A stretch of 34,960 nt of DNA from positions 1 through 34,960 of the forward strand of contig NZ_JACSNX010000025.1 in NCBI RefSeq assembly GCF_016902445.1, in the 5' to 3' direction. Positions within the stretch are counted from its first letter, which is position 1, and each line of letters starts with the position of its first letter. The position numbers and the translations under genes are program-made. The notes under the pieces are model-generated. The model was not told where the DNA came from and searched no databases. It was given only the letters and a program-made list of their open reading frames with translations. This DNA is from Oscillibacter valericigenes (GTDB lineage: Bacteria; Bacillota; Clostridia; Oscillospirales; Oscillospiraceae). Below, piece by piece: positions 15,732-24,398 of the stretch.

Positions 15732-16793
15732 ATGAAGAAGTTTCTCAGCTTAGCACTTTCCGTTCTGATGCTTCTGTCCCTACTTACCGGCTGCGGAGGA
15801 GATACGCCTTCAGAGGACGGCGGGAACAGCGAGGAGACCTCGCAGACCGGCGGCAAGCTGGTGGTGTACTCCGCTCTGAACGAGGACAACACCATCGCCA
15901 TCGCGCAGCAGTTCAAGGAGGATACCGGCATTGAGATTGAGTATATCTCCCTGGGCGGCGGCGACGCTGTGGCCCGCGTGCAGGCAGAGATGAACAATCC
16001 CCAGGCGGACTTCCTGGTGGGCGGCTCCGTGGACCTGTACGGTTCTCTGGCGGAGGCCGGGGCTTTCGTGGAGTATGACTCTCCCAACAACGACGACCTG
16101 GACGAGCGGTTCAACGACCCCAACCACCTGTGGCAGGGCTGGTACATGGGCGTTCTGAGCATCATCATCAACGAAGAGCGGTTCCAGGAGGAACTGGCCT
16201 CCCAGGGCCTGGCGGAGCCCACCACCTGGGACGACCTGCTGGACCCCGCCTATAAGGATGTGTTCGTTTGGGCCAATCCCACCACCGCCGGCGGCGCCTA
16301 TATTGCCACAGCCTGCCAGATTTTCCGTCTGGGCGAGGATGCCGCCTGGGAGTATCTGAAGGCGCTGGATCAGAATGTCCATCACTACTATCAGGGCGCC
16401 GGCGACGTCATCAGCCCCGTTGCCACTGGCGAGTTCATCGCCTCCATCGCCTGGGCCCACGACAGCTTCAAGACCCAGCAGGAGGGCTATCCCCTCAAGC
16501 TCATCGTCCCCGAGCAGACCGCCTATGAGATCGGCGGCGCTGCCATCATCAACGGCGGTCCCAACACCGAAAACGCCAAGATCTTCATGGACTGGCTGCT
16601 GACCAAGGAAGCCCAGGAGCTGAGCGTGGAGACCTCTTACCGCTATCCCGTCCGCAGCGATGTGGCCGCTCCCGAGGGTCTGCCCGCTCTTGACGAGGTG
16701 GATCTGGTGGACTATGACCGGGACAAGGCCACCGAGATGAAGGAGTCTGTTCTGGAGAAGTTCGAGGCCGAGATCATGGCCAATCGCGCCTGA
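15732..16793 (+). CDS. ABC transporter substrate-binding lipoprotein, operon 2
   Basis: Extracellular solute-binding lipoprotein of 353 residues, Fe3+/phosphonate-type family. The signal peptide starts MKKFLSLALSVLMLLS and ends in the lipobox LTGC. After an acidic linker the domain begins KLVVYSALNEDN, a typical family opening, with further blocks ADFLVGGSVDLYGSL and WYMGVLSIIINEERF. ATG 15732 has AAAAGGAG nine bases upstream; the in-frame TTG 15708 and ATG 15723 are poorer. It is only distantly similar to the operon 1 lipoprotein. A strong hairpin separates it from the permease, which would make the binding protein more abundant than the membrane parts. Substrate unknown. Confidence 0.9.
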   Translation: MKKFLSLALSVLMLLSLLTGCGGDTPSEDGGNSEETSQTGGKLVVYSALNEDNTIAIAQQFKEDTGIEIEYISLGGGDAVARVQAEMNNPQADFLVGGSVDLYGSLAEAGAFVEYDSPNNDDLDERFNDPNHLWQGWYMGVLSIIINEERFQEELASQGLAEPTTWDDLLDPAYKDVFVWANPTTAGGAYIATACQIFRLGEDAAWEYLKALDQNVHHYYQGAGDVISPVATGEFIASIAWAHDSFKTQQEGYPLKLIVPEQTAYEIGGAAIINGGPNTENAKIFMDWLLTKEAQELSVETSYRYPVRSDVAAPEGLPALDEVDLVDYDRDKATEMKESVLEKFEAEIMANRA

Positions 16794-16810
16794 TCCTGAT
16801 CTCCCGATCC

Positions 16811-16845
16811 AAAAGCGCCTGCCTGCCGCATAGGCAGGCGCTTTT
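16811..16845 (+). terminator. Intercistronic terminator/attenuator between lipoprotein and permease
   Basis: Perfect 14-pair stem AAAAGCGCCTGCCT / AGGCAGGCGCTTTT with a seven-base loop; the 3' arm itself supplies the T run. As there is no clear promoter before the permease, partial read-through is the simplest reading. It could also protect the 3' end of the lipoprotein mRNA. Confidence 0.8.
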
Positions 16846-16879
16846 GCAGTCTCTGTGCACCTGAAAGGAGGAATCTGCC

Positions 16880-18529
16880 ATGGCTGTCGGCACGTCTGCC
16901 AGAGAGTCTCTCAAAGAGATGAAGCGGTTGAAAAATGAGCCGCTTCTGCTGCTGGCGATCATTGCTATCATTCTGTTTGTGGGTCTGTTCGTGGTCTATC
17001 CGGTCATCAAGGTGATCCTGTTCCCGGACGGAGCCACCTATATGGAGTTGTTCAGCCGTCCCCGCTGGTTCACCGCCATCAAGAACAGTCTCTTCATGAC
17101 GCTGGTCTCCACAATCTCCTGTACGGCGGTGGCATTCCTGTTCGCCTATGTCATCGCCCGGCTGGATGTGCCCTGCAAGGGGCTGTTCCGCTTCATCACC
17201 TTGCTGCCCATCGTCTCGCCGCCCTTTATCGTGGCGCTGAGCTACATCCTGCTCTTCGGCGTCCAGGGCATCATCACCAAGGGCCTGCTGGGCCTGCATG
17301 TGGATATCTACGGCCGGCTAGGACTTTGGATTGTGCAGACCGTCACGTTTTTCCCGTATGCCTACTCGGTGATCTATGGCGTCATGCGGGGGATCTCCAC
17401 GAATCTGGAGTACGCGGCCTATAACATGGGTGCCAGCCGGTGGCAGGTGTTCCGGGACGTGTTCTGGCCCCTGTGCCGCCCCGGCGTGGCCGGCGGCGCC
17501 CTGATCGCGGCCATCAATGTGCTGACGGATTTCGGCAACCCCATCATGATCGGCGGCGATCTGGCTCTGCTGCCCACGGAGGCGTACATGCAGATCAACG
17601 GTTGGTACGACATGAGCACCGCCTCCGTTCTGGCGGTGGCGTTGCTGATCCCGGCGGTGGTGCTGTTCCTGGTGAACCGCTTCTGGGTCGGCCGCCGGTC
17701 CTACATCACCATCACCGGCAAAGAGATCTCGCTGAATCCCTTCCCGGTGCCCAAGTGGGTGAAGTGGTCGCTCTTCACCCTGACCATGCTGATCTCCCTG
17801 TTCGTCCTGCTGGTGTACGGGACGCTGTTCTACGGTGCCTTCACCAAGACCTGGGGCTATGACTGGTCCTTCACCTGGGAGAACCTGCAGTACGTGTTCT
17901 TGAAGGGAAAGCAGATCTGGAACTCCATCAAGTACGCCTTCCTGGCATCTCTTGGGGCGGCTTTCCTCGCCATGGTGCTGGCCTACATCGTCCAGAAAAA
18001 GCAGGTGGGCCTCAACAAGTTCCTGGATTTCCTGGCCATCCTGCCCGGCGCTATTCCCGGCATGTTCCTGGGCATCGGATTTGTTCTGGCGTTCAACGGC
18101 GGCTGGCTGTCCCTGACGGGGACGGGCGCCATCATGGTGCTGGCGCTGCTGTTCTGGAATCTGCCCACCTGCTACAGCGCGGCGACAGCCGGCCTGCAGC
18201 AGATCGGCGCCTCGGTGGAGGATGCGGCCCTGAATCTGGGGGCCAACAGCTTCCGCTCCTTCAAGGACGTCATCATTCCGTTGCTGAAGGCGCCGTTCCT
18301 CTCGGGCTTCGTGCTGTCGTTCCTGCGGTCGGTCACCTGCCTCAGCGTGGTGATCTTCCTCTACGCACCCTCCACCACCGTGGGCACCATCTCCGTGATG
18401 GTCCTGGTGCAGAGCGGACAGTGGGGCGAGGCGGCGGCCTTTACCGTGGTGCTCATCACCATCGCATTCACCGTGCTGCGGCTGGCCCAGTGGATCCTGG
18501 GCCGCCAGGGCATCAAGTTGGAACTGTAA
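16880..18529 (+). CDS. Double-length ABC permease, operon 2
   Basis: A 549-residue inner-membrane permease of the fused FbpB/AfuB type. A first helix (LLLLAIIAIILFVGLFVVYP) precedes the first BPD_transp_1 unit, which carries the EAA loop YAAYNMGASRWQVFRDVFWP. The second unit begins after a long middle loop near residue 290 and carries DAALNLGANSFRSFKDVIIP. ATG 16880 has AAAGGAGG upstream. The gene is GC-richer than its surroundings, producing a spurious 775-residue antisense frame over it and the ATPase. It lies 15 bases before the ATPase. Confidence 0.9.
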   Translation: MAVGTSARESLKEMKRLKNEPLLLLAIIAIILFVGLFVVYPVIKVILFPDGATYMELFSRPRWFTAIKNSLFMTLVSTISCTAVAFLFAYVIARLDVPCKGLFRFITLLPIVSPPFIVALSYILLFGVQGIITKGLLGLHVDIYGRLGLWIVQTVTFFPYAYSVIYGVMRGISTNLEYAAYNMGASRWQVFRDVFWPLCRPGVAGGALIAAINVLTDFGNPIMIGGDLALLPTEAYMQINGWYDMSTASVLAVALLIPAVVLFLVNRFWVGRRSYITITGKEISLNPFPVPKWVKWSLFTLTMLISLFVLLVYGTLFYGAFTKTWGYDWSFTWENLQYVFLKGKQIWNSIKYAFLASLGAAFLAMVLAYIVQKKQVGLNKFLDFLAILPGAIPGMFLGIGFVLAFNGGWLSLTGTGAIMVLALLFWNLPTCYSAATAGLQQIGASVEDAALNLGANSFRSFKDVIIPLLKAPFLSGFVLSFLRSVTCLSVVIFLYAPSTTVGTISVMVLVQSGQWGEAAAFTVVLITIAFTVLRLAQWILGRQGIKLEL

Positions 18530-18544
18530 AGGGAGGCGGAACGT

Positions 18545-19636
18545 ATGGATGCTTATATTGAATTTCGGAACGTCGTCAAGAAGTTCGACGACTTTGTGGC
18601 TCTGGACCACGTGTCCCTGCAGATCCCAAAGGGGGCGTTCGTGACGCTGCTGGGCCCCTCCGGCTGCGGCAAGACCACCCTGATGCGCCAGCTGGCGGGC
18701 TTTTCCGAGCCGGAGGAGGGAGACGTCCTGGTGGACGGCAAGCGGATGAACGGCCTGCCGCCCTTCAAGCGCAACACGCCGCTGGTGTTCCAGGAGTACG
18801 CCCTGTTCCCCCACATGACGGTGTATGAGAACATCTCCTACGGCCTGAAGCTGAAAAAGACGCCTAAGGAGGAGAAGGACCGCAAGGTAGCGGAGATGCT
18901 GGAGATGTTCAACCTCCAGGGGCTGGAGGGGCGGTTCCCCAAACAGCTCTCCGGCGGCCAGCAGCAGCGGGTGGCCTTTGCCCGGGCCCTGGTAATGGGG
19001 CAGGAGATCCTGCTGCTGGATGAGCCCCTCAGCAACCTGGACGCCAAGCTCCGGGTGGAGGTGCGGACGGAGCTGCGGCAGATCCAGCAGAAGTTCGGGA
19101 TCACCACCATGTACGTCACCCACGACCAGGACGAGGCCCTGTCCATGTCGGACATCATCGCCGTGATGCGCAGAGGCCGCATCGAGCAGATCGGCAGCCC
19201 CTGGGAGATCTACTTCCGCCCCGCCAACCGCTTTGTGGCGGATTTCGTCGGCACGGTGAACTTCCTGGAGGGCACGGCCCGGCGGGAGGCGGACGGCAGC
19301 CTGTCCGTGGACCACATGGGAATGCGCCTCCGGGTGGACGAGGACACGGACCTTCAGGGCGGCGAGCCGGTGACCCTGGTGGTCCGACCGGAGGGTATCA
19401 GCCTGCTGGGGCTGGAGGAGCCTGCCCCAGAGGGCACGGCGCTCCATGGCGTCATCGAGAACTACAGCTTCCTGGGGCGCATGATCCGTTACTGGGTGCG
19501 GGTGGGCACGGAGGTGTTCGTCATCGACGACGCCAACGTGGACCTGACCGGCGCCCGCACCGGCGATGTGCAGCTGCGCCTGGATACCCGCAAGCTCCAC
19601 GTGCTGAAAGGCGGTGGTGCGGATGCTGCTGGCTGA
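18545..19636 (+). CDS. ABC transporter ATPase, operon 2
   Basis: Cytoplasmic ATPase of 363 residues for the operon 2 importer. Walker A GPSGCGKTT (37-45), Q-loop VFQEY (81-85), signature LSGGQQQR (135-142), Walker B ILLLDEP (155-161), H-loop His193 (YVTHDQDEAL). The C-terminal part from about 240 fits a TOBE-type domain (TLVVRPEGISLLG). GGAGG precedes ATG 18545. The next gene, an MBL hydrolase, starts 14 bases before its stop, so the two are translated together. It belongs to the same FbpC/PotA group as the operon 1 ATPase, with diverged sequence. Confidence 0.92.
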   Translation: MDAYIEFRNVVKKFDDFVALDHVSLQIPKGAFVTLLGPSGCGKTTLMRQLAGFSEPEEGDVLVDGKRMNGLPPFKRNTPLVFQEYALFPHMTVYENISYGLKLKKTPKEEKDRKVAEMLEMFNLQGLEGRFPKQLSGGQQQRVAFARALVMGQEILLLDEPLSNLDAKLRVEVRTELRQIQQKFGITTMYVTHDQDEALSMSDIIAVMRRGRIEQIGSPWEIYFRPANRFVADFVGTVNFLEGTARREADGSLSVDHMGMRLRVDEDTDLQGGEPVTLVVRPEGISLLGLEEPAPEGTALHGVIENYSFLGRMIRYWVRVGTEVFVIDDANVDLTGARTGDVQLRLDTRKLHVLKGGGADAAG

Positions 19637-20564
19637 TTTCATCAACGTGGGCTATGGCGACGCGATCCTGCTGCGGGAGAGGGAGACGCCCTTCACCATG
19701 CTGGTGGACTGCGGTGACGTCCATATCGGGCGCTCCCGCCCGGACGGGCAGCGGATTACTGCGGCGGACTACCTGCGCAGAGAGGGGATTCGGGAGCTGG
19801 ACGTGCTGGTGCTGACCCATCTCCACCTGGACCACGCCGGCGGGCTGGCCCATCTGCTGCCGGAAGTCCGGGTGCGGGAATTCTGGACCAACTACCTCCC
19901 GCCGGAGGAGACCTGGGGTCGCACGCTTCCGGTCCCGCCGGACTGGACAGCCGGCGCCCGGTGCCTGATGACCTCCATGGGGATCTATCTGAAGGCCCTG
20001 GCGCACCTGCGGGATCAGGGGGCAGAGATCCGGCTGATCCGCGAGCCCTGCGCCTGTCGGCTGACCGAGACGCTGACCGCCGGAATTTTTCTGGAGGACG
20101 AGACACTCCGCCGGCGGCAGGCCGCCATCTGGGAGGATGTCCTTTCCGGCGCTGCCGGCGGCGGGGATCTGGAGTCACTGGACGGCTTTATCAACAACAC
20201 CAGCATCCGCCTGCGGCTGTCCTGCGCCGGACAGGAGATTGAGCTGCCGGGAGATGTGTATGCCTCCTGCTGGGAGCAGCACCAGCTCCCGCCCTGCACC
20301 ATTATGAAGCTGCCTCACCACGGACACGGGGACGCCCTGACACCCCGGCTTCTGGAGATGCTGCGGCCGCGGTACGCCGTTATCTCGGTCTCGGATGATC
20401 GGACAGATGACTGCCCCAGCAGAAAGATTCTTCGGCTTTTGTCGCAGCTCGGCGTTGAATGCTTTTTCACAGATGCAGTGCCGTGTCAGCACACGCAGGC
20501 TCAGCCTCATTTGGCCATACGTTTTCAGATTGAAGAGGGAGCTCTCAAGGTGTTGAACGTGTAA
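19623..20564 (+). CDS. ComEC-like MBL-fold hydrolase, last gene of operon 2
   Basis: A 313-residue metallo-beta-lactamase-fold protein without signal peptide or membrane segment. Metal motifs: HLHLDH (His66, His68, Asp70, His71), Asp211 in LPGDVY and His232-233 in LPHHGHGD. The NNTSIRLRL stretch before the PGD motif is the pattern of the soluble domain of ComEC/Rec2 and its stand-alone relatives, some of which are nucleases or phosphodiesterases. ATG 19623 was chosen over two GTGs at 19614-19619, as AAAGGCGG lies eight bases before it. It overlaps the ATPase. The operon 1 MBL gene takes the same position but belongs to another subfamily. A role in processing imported phosphodiester- or ester-type substrate is inference. 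Confidence 0.82.
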   Translation: MLLADFINVGYGDAILLRERETPFTMLVDCGDVHIGRSRPDGQRITAADYLRREGIRELDVLVLTHLHLDHAGGLAHLLPEVRVREFWTNYLPPEETWGRTLPVPPDWTAGARCLMTSMGIYLKALAHLRDQGAEIRLIREPCACRLTETLTAGIFLEDETLRRRQAAIWEDVLSGAAGGGDLESLDGFINNTSIRLRLSCAGQEIELPGDVYASCWEQHQLPPCTIMKLPHHGHGDALTPRLLEMLRPRYAVISVSDDRTDDCPSRKILRLLSQLGVECFFTDAVPCQHTQAQPHLAIRFQIEEGALKVLNV

Positions 20565-20591
20565 AAAGATGCGGGGAGGAGGGAACAACTC

Positions 20592-20879
20592 ATGAAACGA
20601 GTATTTGTGCTGATATTGGCAATGGCGGTCTGCCTTACCCCTGCGGCGGCTTCGGATGATTTGCCTTCCGAGCAGTACCGGAACCTCGCTGAATACTGGG
20701 CGCCAACGATTTATCAGGACGTGAACGACTCCTATCTGACGCGTGCCGATATTCCCACCAAGTTCAATTACGATGGGGACTGGCGCGGAGACAACAACTG
20801 GGAGAACCTCGAAAATTATCCCCAGATTCCTTCTGCATATTTTTCTGTGCGAGAGACTTTGACCCACTATCGGCGATGA
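20592..20879 (+). pseudogene. Truncated secreted protein (Vps62-like N-terminus)
   Basis: A good ribosome binding site (GGGAGGAGGG) and ATG lead into a signal peptide (MKRVFVLILAMAVCLTPAAAS) and a mature start YWAPTIYQDVNDSYLTRADI, then FNYDGDWRGDNNWENL and YFSVRETLTHY. This resembles the opening of Vps62-related secreted proteins, which continue for several hundred residues. Here the frame stops after 95 residues, right after THY, so it looks truncated. It follows operon 2 by 27 bases and might be transcribed with it. The family assignment is by pattern only. Confidence 0.5.
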
Positions 20880-20990
20880 TACAATGGGCGTCTTGACAGC
20901 ATCTCCCGCATCCGAAACGGTCGTAACCTGGACAAATCAGCCCACCTCCACCGGTGAGGCGCAGGTTTCTGCCATCATTGAGTGTCAATG
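20880..20990 (+). pseudogene. Fragment of a secreted beta-sandwich (DNRLRE-like) protein
   Basis: An open stretch directly after the previous fragment, in the frame starting GATGATACA, reads ASETVVTWTNQPTSTGEAQ and ends at a TGA at 20990. The V-T-W-x-N-Q-P pattern is typical of DNRLRE domains in secreted proteins. It lacks a start and most of a domain. Weak assignment. Confidence 0.3.
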
Positions 20991-21066
20991 AGCGTGAACC
21001 GAAGGAGGTTTGTGTGGAAACAGCGAAGCATTTGGGAAGAAATATGACTACAATTCCGTAAAAAGG

Positions 21067-21094
21067 GCAGGCGCTTCAGCGCCTGCTCCTTTTC
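21067..21094 (+). terminator. Rho-independent terminator downstream of operon 2 debris
   Basis: Stem GCAGGCGC-TTCA-GCGCCTGC followed by TCCTTTTC. It may serve as the effective end of operon 2 transcripts, since no terminator is seen directly after 20564. Confidence 0.75.
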
Positions 21095-21619
21095 TGAAAT
21101 AGGAAGGTGCACCGAAGAATCGGGATATGTATGTAGAAAGAGCCCCGTTCCGACCGTCGTGACGGGATAAAATACTGTCTCCAGCCTGCCGCCCGCTGCC
21201 ATACACGTGCTGCTTTTTGGCATCATGGTTGGCCAACACGATGCCGCCTGCAGAAAACTCCGTGTTCTCATGCCGGGGCGATTTTTGCCTTTTGCAAGGC
21301 CCTGTAAAAGTATTGTCCTGGTAGGCCCTAACTCGACTTTATACCCATTTGAAACAGCGCCGGCTTCTGTTTGGTATTGCGTAGCAGACGTGTATATAGC
21401 GACGGACCCCGCCTGCTCCGCTCAAGCGGGCAAGAATTCTCCCCTGTGGCAGCCGCTTACAGCCGTTGTAATCACCAGAGGAAGCACGCCTTGCGATGTC
21501 CTGCGTTCCGATTCCCACTCTGATGCATGCCCCGCCCAGATCTGGATCTGCTTTGACCAAAAGTGAGGTCTGGACACGGAGAAGCCGTGTCCAGACCTTC
21601 TGCTGTTTTGTCGGAATAT
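21095..21619. other. Gene-free stretch
   Basis: No recognisable gene. Short open frames exist on both strands but lack ribosome binding sites and family motifs. It probably consists of decayed element sequence. Confidence 0.5.
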
Positions 21620-21785
21620 CAGCGGACGCTGCCTGGGACTTTTTCTATGGACTTGGCAGCCTCCTTCTTGGCCGACGTGGTGAAGGCGCACCGGGGATCG
21701 TGGACTCTACCCTTGGGAAGTACGACTCGTTTCGGTACTCGATGGAATATGGAGCGCACTAGCTGGTGAGATGAGACCTTCCATA
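21620..21785 (-). pseudogene. Vestige of integrase copy 5
   Basis: Minus-strand translation gives TTSAKKEAAKSIEKV near its end and SIFHRVPKRVVLPKGRVHD before that. These correspond to VTTAAQKEAAKTMEKV and HMLHRVLKRAGLPRVRFHD of the integrase family. About 90 bases between them are lost (from HDLRH to the region after the Tyr). The nucleotide sequence TTGGCAGCCTCCTTCTTGGC still matches copy 3 closely. This is the most decayed of the five copies. Confidence 0.65.
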
Positions 21786-21971
21786 AGAGGGAGATGCCCG
21801 GAGACTGTCGGTTTCCTTTCGCAGCTATTTCGGGCAGGATGGTGCCCTCCGTCAGTGGCGGGAGCAGGATTAGCACTTGCCGCTTCCGCTACCCGGCGTT
21901 TTTACGGGCGGCCTACCCCTGCAATTTTATTCGGGCAGAATCCATACAGCATATAGCTGCTGTATCTGCTT

Positions 21972-22325
21972 TCAGGGCACATCGATATGGTATTCTTTGA
22001 TCTTGTTGAAAAGCCCCTTCTCGCCGATTCCGAGAATCTCCGCTGTCTGCTTGCGCCGGCCTCCATTATAGTGGAGGGCGTCTTCAATCGCCAATCTTTC
22101 CGCTTCCTTCAGACTAATGGGGAGGTCTGCCTTCTCTCTGCCGCCTACGCGGTCAGCACGGTTGCCACCCGGCCGCACACCCTGAGGAAGGTCCTCCAGT
22201 TCGATCTCATCCCCGTCGGCCATGATTGCCGCGTGCTCCAGAATGTTGGAGAGCTGACGAATGTTGCCCGGGTAATGGTAAGAGAGAAGAGAACGAATCT
22301 TCATCATTCCTGAGCCGTATAGCGC
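21972..22325 (-). pseudogene. C-terminal fragment of a sigma-54-dependent (NtrC-type) activator
   Basis: Minus-strand frame with the end of an AAA+ sigma-54 activator domain (LLSYHYPGNIRQLSNILEHA, then IMADGDEIELEDLP) followed by a Fis-type helix-turn-helix (LKEAERLAIEDALHYNGG, then KQTAEILGIGEKGLFNKIKE). Such C-termini belong to regulators of 450 or more residues. Walker motifs and GAFTGA are absent, and the upstream frame turns into unrelated sequence near 22325. No start codon is available. Confidence 0.75.
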
Positions 22326-22509
22326 TTCAAGACCTTGCGGGGCCCGGCGCTTATCAGCGTCAGGTTCCGTTTTGGTGTGGCGGGAACAACACAGAAGGAT
22401 CGTCTCTTGGAAAAAGACTCCCGGGGCAAACCTTTGAGAACCTCGCAGATTGCCTTCTGCCAAAGCAATGGGGAGAGCGGCAGAATACACGCCGCAGTGC
22501 AGATATTCT

Positions 22510-22930
22510 CTGTTCCGTCCGGAAAAGAACGTGAAAGAATGTCCGATTGCCCTGCAGGCCGGGACCGTGCTGAACAACCGCGATATCATGGGGCGTTTTG
22601 GGCAGAGCTGTTTCGGCATCATGTACCTGGCCTGGGTGGCAGTGAAGGAGTTCATGTCCGGCGAAATCGCCACCTGCGTGGGCGGCACTGCGGCCTCCGT
22701 CATGATGGAGACCTGCAGCAAGGAGTTCGCCTACGGCGTCGGGCGGTTCCTGGAGGAGGCCTGGACCCTGGCGAAGTTTATCGGCAACCTCAACATCGCC
22801 GGCGTGTCCAGCTACTTTGACGAGAACGACACGTCGTACTTCGTCATGGACCACATCATCTGAATACGGAATGCAAAGAATCACCGACTGGTCCCCGGTG
22901 GACCATGTGCGCAATGTAACGAAGGGCTAA
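22510..22930 (+). pseudogene. Kinase-LRR gene deletion remnant
   Basis: The frame reads ECPIALQAGTVLNNRDIMGR, matching the kinase start at the window end (FPVALRAGTVLNGRYIIGR), then the N-lobe with VAVKEFMSGEIATC and FVMDHII, and stops at 22863. From about 22880 the DNA instead matches the last codons of the LRR gene at 10245-11675 (ACTGGTCCCCGGTGGACCATG), including the stop and following TGACCCA-like text. Thus a kinase-LRR gene lost everything between its N-lobe and its C-terminal tail. The glycine loop is also altered (GQSCFGI for GQGGFGI). Confidence 0.75.
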
Positions 22931-23074
22931 CGAGATTTCCCGCTGAGAAGGCCGGAGTGGCTGTCCCAGACTCTGCCCCAGCTTGCCGATAAACTGTACC
23001 CAAGAAAATGGACGCAGAGGATTAGACCCCCGGCCCCGATTGGCGGACACGCATTTGCCCCATACCAGGAAGCG

Positions 23075-23914
23075 TTGGCGGACAGGAAGAACATCTTCTG
23101 GGTACGTTCCGAACGAGCCAGGGAAACAAAGGAGCAGAAGAGCCAGTCCGATTTTGGGCGGATTTTGGAGGCGCACCAGTTCCGCGGCTATGCAAAGGGC
23201 TCCCAGGGCATCCACATGCGGCTGCTGCACATGGGTGTGCGGATGAATATAAAGAAGCTCATGCGGAAGTACCGTCTCGCCTGCCCCATTTGGAAGCCGA
23301 ATCCCTACCGCAGATTACAGAGGTCTATCCGAATGGGCAGCACCGCGGAGAATCTGGTGAACCGGGAATTTGAATCCCGCGGTCCCAGGGCCGTCCTCCT
23401 GACGGATATCATCTATATCCCTTTGAATGGGAAGTTCTGCTATCTGTCCACAATCCTGGACGCCTGCACGAAACAGGTCTTATCCTATGCCATGAGCGAA
23501 TCTCTGGAAGTGGATTTCGTCCTGGAGATGGTGGAACGGCTGGTGCAAAACCACGGCACCTCGCTGAACAAAGAGACTGTGATCCATAGCGACCAGGGGA
23601 CCCACTACACCAGCTTGAGGTTCATCCAACTGGTGGAAAGCCAGGAGCTGCGCCGGTCCATGTCCCGCAGGGGCAACTGCTGGGACAACGCACCCCAGGA
23701 GAGCTTTTTCGGGCACATGAAGGACGAGCTGGCCGGTGAGATACCAAGTTGGACATCCTTTGCGGATGCGAACGCATCCATTGACCGCTGGATGGATTCC
23801 TACAACAAGGACCGCTGCCAGTGGGACCTGGCGAAGCTGTCCCCCAATGAATTTTACGATTACATCACCACAGGTGAGTACCCCGCCGGTATGCTGCCAC
23901 AATGGGTCAAATAA
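23075..23914 (+). mobile_element. IS3-family transposase OrfB (DDE type), probably partial IS
   Basis: A 279-residue frame with the rve integrase core of IS3/IS150-group OrfB. Catalytic residues: Asp111 (LLTDIIYI), Asp173 (HSDQGTHY) and Glu209 (NAPQESFFGHMKDE), giving the DD(35)E spacing. HMRLLHMGVRMNIKK precedes it, with a short in-frame loss (KKLMRKY where relatives have a few more residues). The first 30 residues do not look like the family, and no OrfA with a helix-turn-helix is visible upstream. No matching terminal inverted repeats were found by eye. Probably a remnant that can no longer transpose alone. Confidence 0.8.
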
Positions 23915-23943
23915 AAATGCCCTTGACTTGGGGGCACTTTAGG

Positions 23944-23980
23944 AAAAACGTGCCCGGAGGCGGTGTTTCCGCCTCCGGGC
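23944..23980 (-). terminator. Terminator of integrase copy 4
   Basis: Perfect stem GCCCGGAGGCGG (23952-23963) / CCGCCTCCGGGC (23969-23980) with a TTTTTC exit on the minus strand. Close relative of the hairpin after copy 3. Confidence 0.75.
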
Positions 23981-24011
23981 CTTCGTCCTTTTTGGAGAGA
24001 TTATTTGTCGT

Positions 24012-24242
24012 TTACAGTGCGGCTGTTAGGACCTTTTCCATAGTTTTTGCCGCCTCCTTCTGGGCTGCTGTCGTGACGTAGGTATAGGTGTCCAGAGTGA
24101 AACCTGCGCTGAAGTGTCCCAGCATCCTGGACGCCATCTTAATGTCCACCCCGTTCTGAAGTGCCAGAGTTGCGAAGGTGTGCCGGAGGTCGTGGAACCG
24201 GACCTTGGGTAGCCGCGCCCGCTTCAGCACCCGGTGAAGCAT
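24012..24242 (-). pseudogene. Integrase copy 4, C-terminal fragment
   Basis: The last 76 residues of the same integrase, from MLHRVLKRARLPKVRFHDLRH through the Tyr (TLDTYTYV) to KVLTAAL. Homology is cut sharply at 24242, next to a run of C. The fragment keeps His, Arg and Tyr but lacks Arg222 and all DNA-binding domains. Small changes (KMASRMLGH for KTVSGMLGH) show independent drift. Confidence 0.88.
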
Positions 24243-24398
24243 TCCCCCCCTCTGTCAATTATCACTCCTGCACGCAGCAGATCTATCTCCCATATTCCTT
24301 CCCCGTACATATATGAACGCGCCCCTTCCCCCCCTCACCCTTTGCACAGAAGCCTCCTTTACGCAGATCTTTCACGAACGAAAAATTTTTCGCTTTTA

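Noticed and set aside
17318..19645. 775-residue minus-strand open frame
   Set aside because: It lies entirely antisense to the operon 2 permease and ATPase, is rich in His, Gln and Gly without domains, and results from their high third-position GC.
21207..21566. 119-residue plus-strand open frame
   Set aside because: No ribosome binding site, atypical composition and no recognisable motif, within a region of decayed sequence.
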